Below are positions 1-7,310 of a stretch of DNA of 9,452 nucleotides, one piece after another (the first letter of the stretch is position 1; every line of letters starts with the position of its first letter). The stretch spans positions 1-9,452 of the forward strand of contig CASEKF010000014.1 in assembly GCA_949288455.1 (NCBI GenBank), written 5' to 3'. This DNA is from an uncultured bacterium (GTDB taxonomy: Bacteria; Vulcanimicrobiota; CADAWZ01). The notes under the pieces were generated by a model. It had not been told where the DNA came from. It ran no database searches and saw only the letters and a program-made list of their open reading frames with translations. Both the position numbers and the translations under genes were made by a program.

Positions 1-833
1 CCCCGCCCCCCCTCACCCCCACACTTCTGCGCCACCGTTCCGCCCGACGCCCCACCTGAGTTGCTCGGAACCGAACGGGCCGATTGACCCCCTGACTGGC
101 TAGGAACCGAACGGGCCGATTGACCCCCTGACTGACTAGGAACCGAACGGGCCGATTGCCCCCCTGACTGACTAGGAACTGAGCGAACCGAAGTTTTATT
201 AGTTTTACCAGAAACAATATTACCGAAACGTTCTTTGAATGTCTCCAAAGTTTTCGAATAAGTTTTTCTTGTTTTAGTCAAATTTTCAGAATCTCGACTA
301 GTCTCATTTATTTTTACAGATTCTTTAGAAACAACAGATTTCAAATCTCCGGACTTAGAATTTATCGTTACGGAAGATTGAAAATCGCGTTTTGTACTAA
401 GCGAAGATTTTTGAGGCAAAGCTGTAGCCGCCCTTCCCAACTCTTTTTTGGAAGATCCGACTCCAAGCTCGCCGGCTTCGCCTCTCTGAGAAACGGAGCT
501 TCTCATCTGTCTCAGACTTATGAACGACTGCTCCTTATATGCGGCCATTTTCGCAGCGCTGCCGGAAGATCTACCTTGAACATTGCCGTCGGCTAAGGAA
601 AGATAATTCATAAATCCTTGTTCAAGATTATAACGAGCGGCAATTTTTGAATAAGCGTTTTTATATGCGGAAGCGTTAGAAACGTTCTCTGTCTTTACCG
701 AACCTTGCAGATCTGCGGAAGAAATCAACGGCCGCTTAACGGGGGCGGCAACTCGCTGCCCATTCATAGCGCTTTTAGCGGCAGCTTGATCTACAGTTGA
801 AAACTTAGCTGTCGATAAAACGTTATCAGCCAT
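1..833 (-). CDS. Ser/Lys-rich orphan protein with 12-residue C-terminal repeats (3' end cut by contig edge)
   Basis: An uninterrupted minus-strand frame of 277 codons runs from ATG at 833-831 to the contig edge with no stop, so the C-terminus is missing. The start is supported by an AAAAGGAGG site (GGAGG at 843-839, 5 nt spacing) and a promoter upstream. I do not recognise the protein. It begins MADNVLSTAKFSTVDQ, has no signal peptide or membrane segment, is rich in Ser, Ala, Lys and Gln, and has no Trp, His or Cys outside its last ~10 residues. The C-terminal part carries about four copies of a 12-residue unit (RSVPSQSGGQSA). Low complexity and flexible repeats suggest a structural, surface or secreted role, but nothing proves it. 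The last ~14 residues, coded by a G-rich tail, may be assembly error. Confidence is high for a real gene, nil for function. Confidence 0.8.
   Translation of the reverse strand, partial: MADNVLSTAKFSTVDQAAAKSAMNGQRVAAPVKRPLISSADLQGSVKTENVSNASAYKNAYSKIAARYNLEQGFMNYLSLADGNVQGRSSGSAAKMAAYKEQSFISLRQMRSSVSQRGEAGELGVGSSKKELGRAATALPQKSSLSTKRDFQSSVTINSKSGDLKSVVSKESVKINETSRDSENLTKTRKTYSKTLETFKERFGNIVSGKTNKTSVRSVPSQSGGQSARSVPSQSGGQSARSVPSQSGGQSARSVPSNSGGASGGTVAQKCGGEGGR
42..185 (-). repeat. 36-bp coding tandem repeat (about 4 units)
   Basis: Read on the minus strand, units of 36 bp lie at 185-150, 149-114, 113-78 and, more diverged, 77-42. Each codes for RSVPSQSGGQSA or a variant; the last reads RSVPSNSGGASG. 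The period is a multiple of three, so copy number can vary without breaking the frame. Units 2 and 3 are almost identical, which points to recent duplication and would also make the assembler stop nearby. Confidence 0.9.
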
Positions 834-867
834 ATTAACCTCCTTTTAGAAACCTCGCCTATTATAA

Positions 868-898
868 ATTATATCACAGCGTTTAATAATTCAGTCAA
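868..898 (-). promoter_or_regulatory. Sigma-70-type promoter with extended -10 for the orphan gene
   Basis: On the minus strand a TTGACT -35 (898-893) is followed by TGATATAAT, an extended -10 with TATAAT at 873-868. The spacer is 19 nt to TATAAT, or 17 nt if the -10 is read as GATATA. A second TATAAT lies at 866-861. Transcription would start near 861, about 28 nt upstream of the ATG at 833. Confidence 0.6.
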
Positions 899-902
899 GC
901 GC

Positions 903-948
903 AATAAAAAAATAAAGACGGCGAATAATTTATAAACGACCGTCTTTA
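903..948 (-). terminator. Rho-independent terminator of the CYTH/metallopeptidase operon
   Basis: A 9-bp stem (TAAAGACGG at 913-921 with its complement CCGTCTTTA at 940-948) closes an 18-nt AT-rich loop. On the minus strand it is followed at once by seven T residues (912-906). It lies 46 nt after the stop codon of the metallopeptidase gene, in the right orientation to end that transcript. Confidence 0.75.
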
Positions 949-993
949 AAAAATTCACTCGAAACTTATCGATATAAAAAAGCTAATTCAAAA

Positions 994-1578
994 TCAAATT
1001 TCGTCTGAAACATCTACTACGCTTCTAATTTTAACTACAAGCTGTTTTTCTCCGAGTTTTTCTTCCCATTCAAGCATCCGCCTCATGCCCACGCCATAAA
1101 TGGGATCGGCCTGATTTTTAACGGAATTGGCAAGGGTGTAAGCTCCTATACTATCTAAAATTTTAAATTGAACCCAAGACGCGAAGCCTTCTTTGACGGT
1201 CGCGGTCTGATTTGGGACGCAAGCTTCCGCCTGCCATGCATGAACAAGTTCATGCGCTAAAGTTCCCGAAACTTCATCCTGATTCATATCTTTCATAATA
1301 AAAATTTCATGCCCCGCCGCAGTTCTTCTATACAATCCGATTTCAGCTCCCCTGTAACGCCCTCCATACATCTCGTCCAGCTTTTTCCCTTCGGCAAGCT
1401 TTATAGACACCGGATTTCTTAAAGCTATGCCAAAATCCGATAAAAGCATTCCCGTAATCTTAGGAACCAATTTCTGAAGCTGCTCGTCTGAGCTTATAAC
1501 TTCATATCCGTTAGCTCTAACCGCAGCAAATGAAAGAAGCAGCAAAAATAAACAAAATTGCGCGCAAAATTTTTTCAT
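994..1578 (-). CDS. Secreted DA1-like zinc metallopeptidase
   Basis: The 194-residue protein is predicted to be exported. It has a basic N-terminus (MKK), a hydrophobic core at residues 8-20 and a likely signal-peptidase site after Ala22 (VRA-NG). The mature part carries HELVH at residues 109-113, the zinc-binding HExxH signature with Glu110 as catalytic base. A downstream VKEGFA segment (Glu130) fits a third zinc ligand, and DPIYGVGMR lies at 158-166. The order HExxH-HAW, EEG-like and (D)PxYGxGxR resembles the C-terminal domain of DA1-type peptidases (PF12315), here without the LIM/UIM domains of plant DA1. The substrate is unknown; an envelope or extracellular protein is plausible. ATG at 1578 has AAGGAG at 1590-1585 (6 nt spacing). 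The gene starts 12 nt after the CYTH stop, so the two are probably co-transcribed. The metallopeptidase call is firm, the DA1 assignment less so. Confidence 0.78.
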   Translation of the reverse strand: MKKFCAQFCLFLLLLSFAAVRANGYEVISSDEQLQKLVPKITGMLLSDFGIALRNPVSIKLAEGKKLDEMYGGRYRGAEIGLYRRTAAGHEIFIMKDMNQDEVSGTLAHELVHAWQAEACVPNQTATVKEGFASWVQFKILDSIGAYTLANSVKNQADPIYGVGMRRMLEWEEKLGEKQLVVKIRSVVDVSDEI

Positions 1579-1590
1579 ACGTTACTCCTT

Positions 1591-2073
1591 TTATGTTATA
1601 TTCCACATTTTAAAAGGCGAATCTGACAAGCTGGAATTGAAATAACGCCGATCATTGGAAACGTCCTCGCCTATCCAATCGGGCAAATCGACGGGAAAAG
1701 CTTTATTTTTGCTTCCCAATTCTACTTCGGCTAACGTCAAACCTTCGTTCATGCCTATGAATTCGTCTACTTCCCAAAAAACGCCTCGTTCATAAACGTC
1801 AAAACGTTTTTTTTCAATATTACAGCCGTCGCATAAATTCCTAAGCATATATAAAGCTTCTTCTAAAGGAATTTCATATTCAAATTCAGGCCTAGCGACA
1901 AAATCGCTCGTACCTTTAATCGTAAGGAATCCATGTTCGCCGCAAACTCGAACTCTCACGATTCCTTCCGGGCGTTTTGAAATATATCCTTGTTTAATAA
2001 GCAAAGGAGGATCAGCGTTTGTTTTCCAAGCATTTCCTACGACAAGAAATTTTTTTTCAATCTCAATTCCCAT
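1591..2073 (-). CDS. CYTH-domain (triphosphate tunnel) protein, probable inorganic triphosphatase
   Basis: The 160-residue protein fits the short bacterial CYTH class. It has the N-terminal ExExK motif (Glu4, Glu6, Lys8 in MGIEIEKKFLV), KQGYIS at 27-32, alternating basic residues at VRVRV and IKG (39-54), EFEYEI at 63-68, FWEVDEF at 99-105 and LAEVEL at 114-119. It ends with NDRRYFNSSL (140-149), the usual C-terminal signature. These line the eight-stranded tunnel that binds triphosphate with Mg or Mn. Family members hydrolyse inorganic tripolyphosphate or, less often, make cAMP; short forms like this are usually triphosphatases. The protein is cytosolic. An in-frame ATG at 2106 would add 11 residues, but it lies upstream of the predicted transcription start. 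ATG at 2073 has GGAG at 2083-2080 and gives the canonical N-terminus. It is first gene of a pair with the metallopeptidase. Confidence 0.88.
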   Translation of the reverse strand: MGIEIEKKFLVVGNAWKTNADPPLLIKQGYISKRPEGIVRVRVCGEHGFLTIKGTSDFVARPEFEYEIPLEEALYMLRNLCDGCNIEKKRFDVYERGVFWEVDEFIGMNEGLTLAEVELGSKNKAFPVDLPDWIGEDVSNDRRYFNSSLSDSPFKMWNIT

Positions 2074-2091
2074 TATTATCTCCAGAATATT

Positions 2092-2120
2092 ATTATACAT
2101 TGGCAATAAAAGAAAGACAA
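2092..2120 (-). promoter_or_regulatory. Promoter of the CYTH/metallopeptidase operon
   Basis: On the minus strand TTGTCT (2120-2115) and TATAAT (2097-2092) are separated by exactly 17 nt. The start of transcription would be near 2085, giving a very short leader of about 12 nt to the ATG at 2073. The opposite (lpd) direction shows no equally good promoter in 2107-2180; the best is a weak TTGCGT at 2156. Confidence 0.55.
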
Positions 2121-2194
2121 GGTAAAATAAAAAAACAGGCAGAAATTTATATTTCTTGCGTCAACTAAAGTTTAAGTAAGATTAGGAGGATAAT

Positions 2195-3502
2195 ATGCTA
2201 GCTATCATAGGAGCCGGACCAGGAGGATATACCGCAGCTCTAGCCGCAGCCCAAAGAGGCGTCGACACGACGCTGATCGAAAAGCGAGACGTCGGAGGGA
2301 CCTGTCTGAACAGAGGATGTATCCCAACTAAAGCTCTTTTATCTTCAAGCCACCTTTTTGAAAAAATCAAAAAATCAGAGTCTTTCGGGATATACGCCGA
2401 AAATATAACCGCAGACATAGCCAAAATACATGAACGCAAAAATAACGTGGTGAACACTCTTAGGTCCAGTTTAGAATCTTTGATAAAAAAAAGGAAAATC
2501 AGACTTATAAAGGCCGAAGGAAAAATTATTAATCCTAACAAAATACTAGCGGGAAACGAAGAAATCACTTGCGACTCCATTATTATCGCAACAGGTTCGT
2601 CCCCTCTTAAACTATGGAACGATCCGTCTGTAATAGATAGCGACGAGGCTTTAACGCTAAACGAAATTCCAAAAACGATGCTTATCGTAGGAGCCGGAGC
2701 CGTAGGTCTCGAATTTGCCAATTTTTTTAACGCAATGGGCTGTAAAACGACGTTAGCGGAAACTCAGGACAGAATTCTGCCCTCCGCAGATAAAGATATA
2801 ACAGATACGCTAACAAGAGAGCTGAAAAAGAAAGGCGTAATTATAAAAACTAAAACGCAGATAGTATCCGTAAAAGACGGCGAAGCTATTTTTTCCAACG
2901 GAACCGCCTCGCGCTACGATAAAATTTTATCGGCCGCCGGCAGAACGTTTAACAATACGGATATTGGGCTGCAGAATCTCAACGTTTCGTTGAGTAAAGG
3001 CAGAATCAAAACAAATCTCTCAATGGAAACTTCGGAAAAAGGAGTATACGCGATAGGAGACGCCGCCGACGGTTTCCCTTTGCTGGCTCATGTAGCTTCT
3101 GCTCAGGCAATAGTAGCCGTCAAAAACATCTTGGGCGAAAAAACGGAATTTAAAGGAGACGCCATTCCAAGCTGCATTTTTTCTTATCCTGAAACTGCGT
3201 CGGTAGGCATAGCTGAAGGAGAAGGACTTCAGGCTATAAAAATACCATTCAGATCTTTGGGACGTTCCCATACCGAAGGAGAAATCGCGGGCTTGGTTAA
3301 AATAGTATATAAAGACAATATAGTAAAAGGAGTTCATATCATAGGAGAAAGAGCTTCAGATTTAATAATAGAAGGAGCCGCCGCTGTTTCCGAAGGAATG
3401 AGCGTTAAAACTCTAGCTCAAATTATACACGCTCATCCTACCTATGCTGAAATATATCAAGAAGCCTATCATGCAATAGAAGGAATACCTATACATGGCT
3501 AA
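2195..3502 (+). CDS. lpdA: Dihydrolipoamide dehydrogenase (E3)
   Basis: This FAD- and NAD-dependent flavoenzyme reoxidises dihydrolipoyl groups on E2 subunits of 2-oxoacid dehydrogenases or on the glycine-cleavage H protein. The FAD-binding GAGPGG is at residues 6-11. The redox disulfide motif GGTCLNRGCIPTK has Cys37 and Cys42, with the four-residue spacing of this family. The NAD-binding GAGAVGLE is at 166-173, the second FAD motif reads GVYAIGDAADG, and the C-terminal HPTYAE supplies His414 and Glu419, the active-site base pair contributed to the partner subunit. All catalytic residues are present. At 435 residues it is a little shorter than the usual 455-475. There is no N-terminal lipoyl domain. 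ATG at 2195 has a strong AGGAGG at 2184-2189. No E1, E2 or glycine-cleavage genes are in the window, so its complex is unknown. Its last 8 bp overlap the next gene. Confidence 0.95.
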   Translation: MLAIIGAGPGGYTAALAAAQRGVDTTLIEKRDVGGTCLNRGCIPTKALLSSSHLFEKIKKSESFGIYAENITADIAKIHERKNNVVNTLRSSLESLIKKRKIRLIKAEGKIINPNKILAGNEEITCDSIIIATGSSPLKLWNDPSVIDSDEALTLNEIPKTMLIVGAGAVGLEFANFFNAMGCKTTLAETQDRILPSADKDITDTLTRELKKKGVIIKTKTQIVSVKDGEAIFSNGTASRYDKILSAAGRTFNNTDIGLQNLNVSLSKGRIKTNLSMETSEKGVYAIGDAADGFPLLAHVASAQAIVAVKNILGEKTEFKGDAIPSCIFSYPETASVGIAEGEGLQAIKIPFRSLGRSHTEGEIAGLVKIVYKDNIVKGVHIIGERASDLIIEGAAAVSEGMSVKTLAQIIHAHPTYAEIYQEAYHAIEGIPIHG

Positions 3503-4043
3503 ACGAAACCGTTTCTTTTATATTATGTATATTATGATTTTTACGTTGAGCTGCGCTTTCTACTTTGCGCAGGACGGGGTATGCGCAAACCAAATCAAAT
3601 ATTATTCTACTACGAGCGGACTAATGTATTTCAGAGTCACAAACGTTATATATAACGATAGTCTGCTGATGGATTCAGGAGAAAGAAAACGTCCGACTAA
3701 GAATAATACCTTCGCTCAAATAATGATCAATTTCGCTAATCTCACGGATAAGCCGGTAGCTAATTACGGACTTAATCCTGTGGAAATCTCGGTCGCGCCT
3801 TCCAGATTATATCTCGTAGGGCAAAGCGGAAAATATTACGCCGGCGCCAACGCGACTAATTTTTTAAGAAAAGAAGTCAAACCCTTTACTCAAAAAATAA
3901 CTCTGAAGCCCGGAGACGACATCGTCAGAGCAATGGCTTTTCACGTGCCAAAGAACGACGAAATAGTAGGAGTCGTGTATAAATTCGACGGAGGGATGAC
4001 GCTAAGTATAAATTATAACGATCCGTCCCAAATGCAAAAATAA
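3495..4043 (+). CDS. Secreted DUF4352-like hypothetical protein
   Basis: The 182-residue protein has a signal peptide: basic MAKRNR, a hydrophobic core at residues 7-25 and a likely cleavage after VCA (residue 31). I do not recognise a named family with certainty. The mature part is beta-rich. The pattern FRVTNV, then 'FAQIMINFANLTDKPVANY', a 'LKPGDD' turn, and an ending VPKNDEIVGVVYKFD resembles the immunoglobulin-like DUF4352/telokin-like extracellular domain. No catalytic motif is visible, so a binding or structural role outside the membrane is the best guess. The ATG overlaps the lpdA stop (3495-3502), which suggests translational coupling; a GAAGGA lies about 10 nt upstream. A functional link with Lpd is not obvious. 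The gene ends just before the 23-bp hairpin. Confidence 0.75.
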   Translation: MAKRNRFFYIMYIMIFTLSCAFYFAQDGVCANQIKYYSTTSGLMYFRVTNVIYNDSLLMDSGERKRPTKNNTFAQIMINFANLTDKPVANYGLNPVEISVAPSRLYLVGQSGKYYAGANATNFLRKEVKPFTQKITLKPGDDIVRAMAFHVPKNDEIVGVVYKFDGGMTLSINYNDPSQMQK

Positions 4044-4051
4044 CTCGGCTA

Positions 4052-4101
4052 ATCTCACGTAAGAAGGCGGAAGTTTCCACTTCCGCCTTCTTACGTGAGA
4101 T
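4052..4101. terminator. Perfect 23-bp inverted repeat between convergent genes
   Basis: Positions 4052-4074 are the exact reverse complement of 4079-4101, separated only by a TTCC loop. The hairpin lies 8 nt after the stop of the DUF4352-like gene and 25 nt from the uvrA stop, between converging transcripts, where a bidirectional terminator is expected. Neither side has a proper T-tract (ACTTAAAAT on +, AGCCGAGTTA on -). It is also unusually long and perfect, so it could be a repeat of the REP/BIME or MITE kind, or an RNA-end stabiliser. Confidence 0.6.
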
Positions 4102-4126
4102 ACTTAAAATACCTACCCGCCTTGAT

Positions 4127-6940
4127 TTATAAATATTTTCTTAAAAATTTACCCGTATACGAAGCGGAACAAGAAATTATTTCTTCAGGCAAACCCTCCG
4201 CGATAACTCTTCCTCCTCCTTCGCCGCCTTCAGGACCTAAATCAATAATATAATCCGCACATTTTATAACTTCCATATTATGTTCAATAACAATAAGCGT
4301 ATTTCCGCCGTCGGCAAGGCGTCCCAGAATATTCAACAAACGCGCGACGTCGTCAAAATGAAGGCCCGTAGTAGGCTCGTCTAAAATATAAAGAGTTTTT
4401 CCGGAAGCTTTTTTAGACAACTCGCAAGCAAGTTTTATTCTCTGGGCCTCTCCTCCCGAAAGAGTAGCCGAATTCTGCCCCGTTTTCATATATCCAAGAC
4501 CAACTTGAGAAAGATAAGAAAGTTTTTTACGTATCGCGGGAAATTCCTCAAAAAACTCTAAAGCCTCGTCTATGGTTAAGTCCAGTATATCCGCGATCGT
4601 CTTATGCTTAAATTTAACTTCGAGAGTCATAGGATTATATCTTTTGCCCATGCATTCCTCACATTTTACATAGACGTCGGGAAGAAAGTGCATTTCTATT
4701 TTTATTATACCGTCTCCTTGACACGCTTCGCACCGGCCGCCTTTTACGTTAAAACTAAACCTTCCGGGTTTATACCCATACATCTTCGCTTCTCTGGTAG
4801 AGGCGAAAAGCTCGCGTATATAAGAAAAAGCTCCGGTATACGTTAACGGATTGGAGCGCGGAGTCCTTCCTATAGGAGACTGATCGATGACTATTACCTT
4901 ATCAAAATTTTCAAGACCTAAAATATCTCTACATTTTCCGGGCCTGACTCCAATTTTTTTTAACCGTTTAGCCATTCCCTTATAAAGAACGTCGTTTACT
5001 AAAGTGGATTTTCCTGAACCGGATACCCCGGTTACGCATATAATACCTCCGCCTACAGGAATTCGAACGTCGATATTTTTCAGATTATTCTCGCTAGCTC
5101 CTAAAATTTCGATAAATCGACCTGAAAAATGACGACGATACGACGGAACAGGAATTTTTCGCTTTCCGGAAAGATAGTTCCCGGTAAGAGAATCCGGATT
5201 GTTTTCAATATCCGACACGCTTCCCCGTCCGGTTATCCTTCCTCCGTTAACCCCGGCCCCGGGCCCCATATCGACTATATAATCCGCCGCCCGGATCATG
5301 TCTTCGTCATGTTCCACTACGATAACCGTATTTCCCAAATCGCGCAACGCCCGCATAGTCTCGATAAGTTTTGCGTTGTCCCTCTGGTGCAGACCAACGC
5401 TAGGCTCATCTAAAACGTATAAAACGCCGGTTAAACCGGAACCAATTTGACTAGCGAGTCTAATTCTCTGCGCCTCCCCGCCAGATAAAGTAAAAGCGGC
5501 TCTGTCTAAAGTTAAATAATCTAAACCTACCGATTTTAGAAAAGCAAGTCTAGTTTTTATCTCCTTTAAAATAGGAGCGGCTATCGCGGCTTTTTTTGAC
5601 GAAAGCTCCAAAGCTTCAAAAAACGATATAGACGCGTCGACGTTTTGCTCGGTTAATTCCGAGATATTCAATCCGGCCACTTTAACGGATAAAGCTTCAT
5701 CTCTCAACCGTTTTCCCTTACATGCGGAGCATTCGAGGGTCATCATAAATTTTTCGACGTATTCTCTAATAAAATCAGAATCTGTCTCGCGGTATCTTCT
5801 AACAAGATGAGGAACGCAGCCTTCAAAGGAGTCAATATTGTCGGTATAAATAGTTTTGCCGCCGTTTCCAAATAAAATAATTTTTTTTAATTTATCTGAA
5901 AGTTTATCAAAAGGTTCGTCAAGATCTATCCCCAAACTTTCGGCAAGAGCGGTAAATTTGCTCCAAAACGATCCGCTTCTGGAATTAAAGCCGCTTGAAC
6001 CTTCCGAATATTCGCCCCAAGGAGCGATAGCCCCCCGTCTTATAGAAATGGTTTTGTCAGGAACAACCAATTCCGGGTCTACTTCCATGGTAAAACCTAT
6101 GCCTCCGCAAATCTTACAAGCTCCCATCGGAGAATTAAATGAAAAGAAAGAAGGTTCCATCTTAGGAAGAGAAATATCGCAATCGGGACAAGATAAATTT
6201 TCCGAATATAATATTTCTTTGTCTTCGGAAGCGACTACGGCAAGGCCGCCGCTTTCAGAAAGGGCCGTTTCCAAAGAATCAGAAATGCGCTTAGGCGAAC
6301 TTTTCCCGGAGATAAGGCGATCGACGACGATATCTATAGAATGGCGTTTATTTTTATTGATTTCTATATCTTCTTCTGAATCGAAAATACTGCCGTCTAT
6401 CCTTAATCTTGAATAACCTTTTTTAAAGATTTTCCCAATCGCTTTAGAAAACTCGCCGCTTTTATTTCTTACTATTGGAGCCAAAATCATTATTTTGTCT
6501 CCGTTTCTAAACGAAGACAAAATATTATCGGTCATCTCCGCGACGGTCATTGAAGCTATGGGCCTAGAACATTTGCAACAATATGGATCGCCTATTCTAG
6601 CGAAAAGCAGGCGATAATAATCGTAAATTTCCGTAATTGTCCCTACGGTAGAACGAGGATTTCTAGAATTACCCTTCTGATCTATCGATATCGCGGGAGA
6701 CAACCCCTCTATATAGTCTACCTCAGGTTTATCCATTCTGCCTAAAAATTGGCGAGCGTAAGAAGATAAAGATTCTACGTAACGTCTCTGTCCTTCGGCG
6801 TAAATAGTGTCAAAGGCTAAAGTAGATTTTCCAGATCCAGATACGCCGGTTACAACCGTCAATTTTCTCGAAGGAATTTCCAAATTTATATTTTTAAGAT
6901 TGTGACTGCATGCCCCTCTTATTACAATATTGTCAATCAC
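4127..6940 (-). CDS. uvrA: Excinuclease ABC subunit A (UvrA)
   Basis: UvrA is the damage-sensing ATPase of nucleotide excision repair; it dimerises, finds lesions and loads UvrB. The 937-residue length is normal. Both ABC modules are intact: Walker [10 protein letters not shown] at 32-40 and 638-646, signature LSGGEAQR at 485-492 and 827-834, and Walker B LDEP near 510-513 and 853-856. Zinc-binding cysteines are complete in the first insertion (251, 254, 275, 278) and in the C-terminal module (737, 740, 760, 763, within [11 protein letters not shown]). An extra CxxC lies at 404/407. The start is GTG at 6940-6938, supported by TGGAG (GGAG at 6951-6948, 7 nt spacing) and the canonical beginning '[19 protein letters not shown]'. 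No SOS/LexA box of the E. coli or Bacillus type is apparent upstream. The gene seems monocistronic, with no uvrB or uvrC nearby. Confidence 0.98.
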   Translation of the reverse strand: MIDNIVIRGACSHNLKNINLEIPSRKLTVVTGVSGSGKSTLAFDTIYAEGQRRYVESLSSYARQFLGRMDKPEVDYIEGLSPAISIDQKGNSRNPRSTVGTITEIYDYYRLLFARIGDPYCCKCSRPIASMTVAEMTDNILSSFRNGDKIMILAPIVRNKSGEFSKAIGKIFKKGYSRLRIDGSIFDSEEDIEINKNKRHSIDIVVDRLISGKSSPKRISDSLETALSESGGLAVVASEDKEILYSENLSCPDCDISLPKMEPSFFSFNSPMGACKICGGIGFTMEVDPELVVPDKTISIRRGAIAPWGEYSEGSSGFNSRSGSFWSKFTALAESLGIDLDEPFDKLSDKLKKIILFGNGGKTIYTDNIDSFEGCVPHLVRRYRETDSDFIREYVEKFMMTLECSACKGKRLRDEALSVKVAGLNISELTEQNVDASISFFEALELSSKKAAIAAPILKEIKTRLAFLKSVGLDYLTLDRAAFTLSGGEAQRIRLASQIGSGLTGVLYVLDEPSVGLHQRDNAKLIETMRALRDLGNTVIVVEHDEDMIRAADYIVDMGPGAGVNGGRITGRGSVSDIENNPDSLTGNYLSGKRKIPVPSYRRHFSGRFIEILGASENNLKNIDVRIPVGGGIICVTGVSGSGKSTLVNDVLYKGMAKRLKKIGVRPGKCRDILGLENFDKVIVIDQSPIGRTPRSNPLTYTGAFSYIRELFASTREAKMYGYKPGRFSFNVKGGRCEACQGDGIIKIEMHFLPDVYVKCEECMGKRYNPMTLEVKFKHKTIADILDLTIDEALEFFEEFPAIRKKLSYLSQVGLGYMKTGQNSATLSGGEAQRIKLACELSKKASGKTLYILDEPTTGLHFDDVARLLNILGRLADGGNTLIVIEHNMEVIKCADYIIDLGPEGGEGGGRVIAEGLPEEIISCSASYTGKFLRKYL

Positions 6941-6988
6941 AGCTTTGCTCCAGTCTCTAAAAATGAAGATTTACAAAAATGTATAATG

Positions 6989-7164
6989 TTAATTATAAAG
7001 AATAGTAATTACTCTTCCTCGCTCCTGTCAGATATTTTCTAAACAAATCTCGTGCTTTTTAGTCGAGCGATTTTTACGCTAAAACCAATTTTTTCCTTGA
7101 GCCGGGAATTTGTAATTTTTCTATCAATCGTTAAAGAAAACAGTTTTTCATAACAGACGGTCAT
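6989..7164 (-). pseudogene. Broken small XRE-family HTH regulator
   Basis: A minus-strand frame starting MTVCYEKLFSLTIDRKIT at 7164 reads 41 codons to a TAG at 7041-7039. It matches the N-terminal half of the common ~65-75-residue XRE-type regulators that begin 'MxVSYxKLxxLLIDKxMxKxxL' and continue 'GISxxxIAKL'; here 'RLKEKIGFSVKIARLKS' (21-37) fills that helix-turn-helix. The expected second half (LExIC...V.DIL) can be picked up after a one-base shift, from 7045: CLENI, a TGA, then QERGRVITILYN and a stop at 6991-6989. One frameshift and one in-frame stop therefore seem to have inactivated it, although the short product could still be made. AGGAA about 10 nt upstream of the ATG is a possible ribosome site. 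The original role was presumably DNA-binding control of a neighbouring or mobile locus. Confidence 0.55.
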
Positions 7165-7215
7165 ATCAGATAAATTCCTCATTTCAATATTCAAAATCTT
7201 TAAATAATATTATTT

Positions 7216-7246
7216 ATTTTATCACTTTTTCATGAAAAAAATTCAA
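7216..7246 (-). promoter_or_regulatory. Promoter of the broken XRE gene, with a palindrome in the spacer
   Basis: On the minus strand TTGAAT (7246-7241) is followed, after 19 nt, by TAAAAT (7221-7216) preceded by TGA, an extended -10. This is the same layout as the orphan-gene promoter at 868-898. Within the spacer, 7226-7239 is a perfect 14-bp palindrome (TTTTTCATGAAAAA), a plausible operator for an autorepressor. The start would be near 7209, about 45 nt upstream of the ATG at 7164. Confidence 0.4.
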
Positions 7247-7310
7247 CCTTATATCTAAGCTTGAAATATTATATGATTATAAAAGCGAACATTCCTTTCT
7301 CTCCTTCTTT

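Noticed and set aside
42-185. Evenly spaced repeats resembling a CRISPR array
   Set aside because: The units are direct head-to-tail copies of 36 bp with no unique spacers, and they keep a reading frame.
378-596. Plus-strand 72-codon frame at the left end
   Set aside because: It is antisense to the orphan gene, which has a promoter, a ribosome site and a much longer frame.
2182-2721. Long minus-strand frame opposite the lpdA gene
   Set aside because: It overlaps a gene with all Lpd motifs, has no ribosome site of note, and mirrors the codon pattern of the true gene.
3546-3554. Possible lipobox (TLSC) in the DUF4352-like protein
   Set aside because: The -3 and -2 residues (Thr, Leu) do not fit the lipobox pattern; ordinary signal-peptidase cleavage after VCA at residue 31 fits better.
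5856-6416. Plus-strand 186-codon frame opposite uvrA (also 4604-4846 and 5129-5413)
   Set aside because: They lie wholly inside uvrA on the other strand and encode no recognisable domain.
6941-7020. SOS/LexA operator or clear promoter upstream of uvrA
   Set aside because: TATAAT-like boxes occur in this AT-rich stretch, but no matching -35 and no CTGT-N8-ACAG or GAAC-N4-GTTC site was found.
7275-7295. Minus-strand mini-frame MFAFIII after a strong purine-rich site
   Set aside because: Only seven codons and no known leader-peptide features; likely chance.
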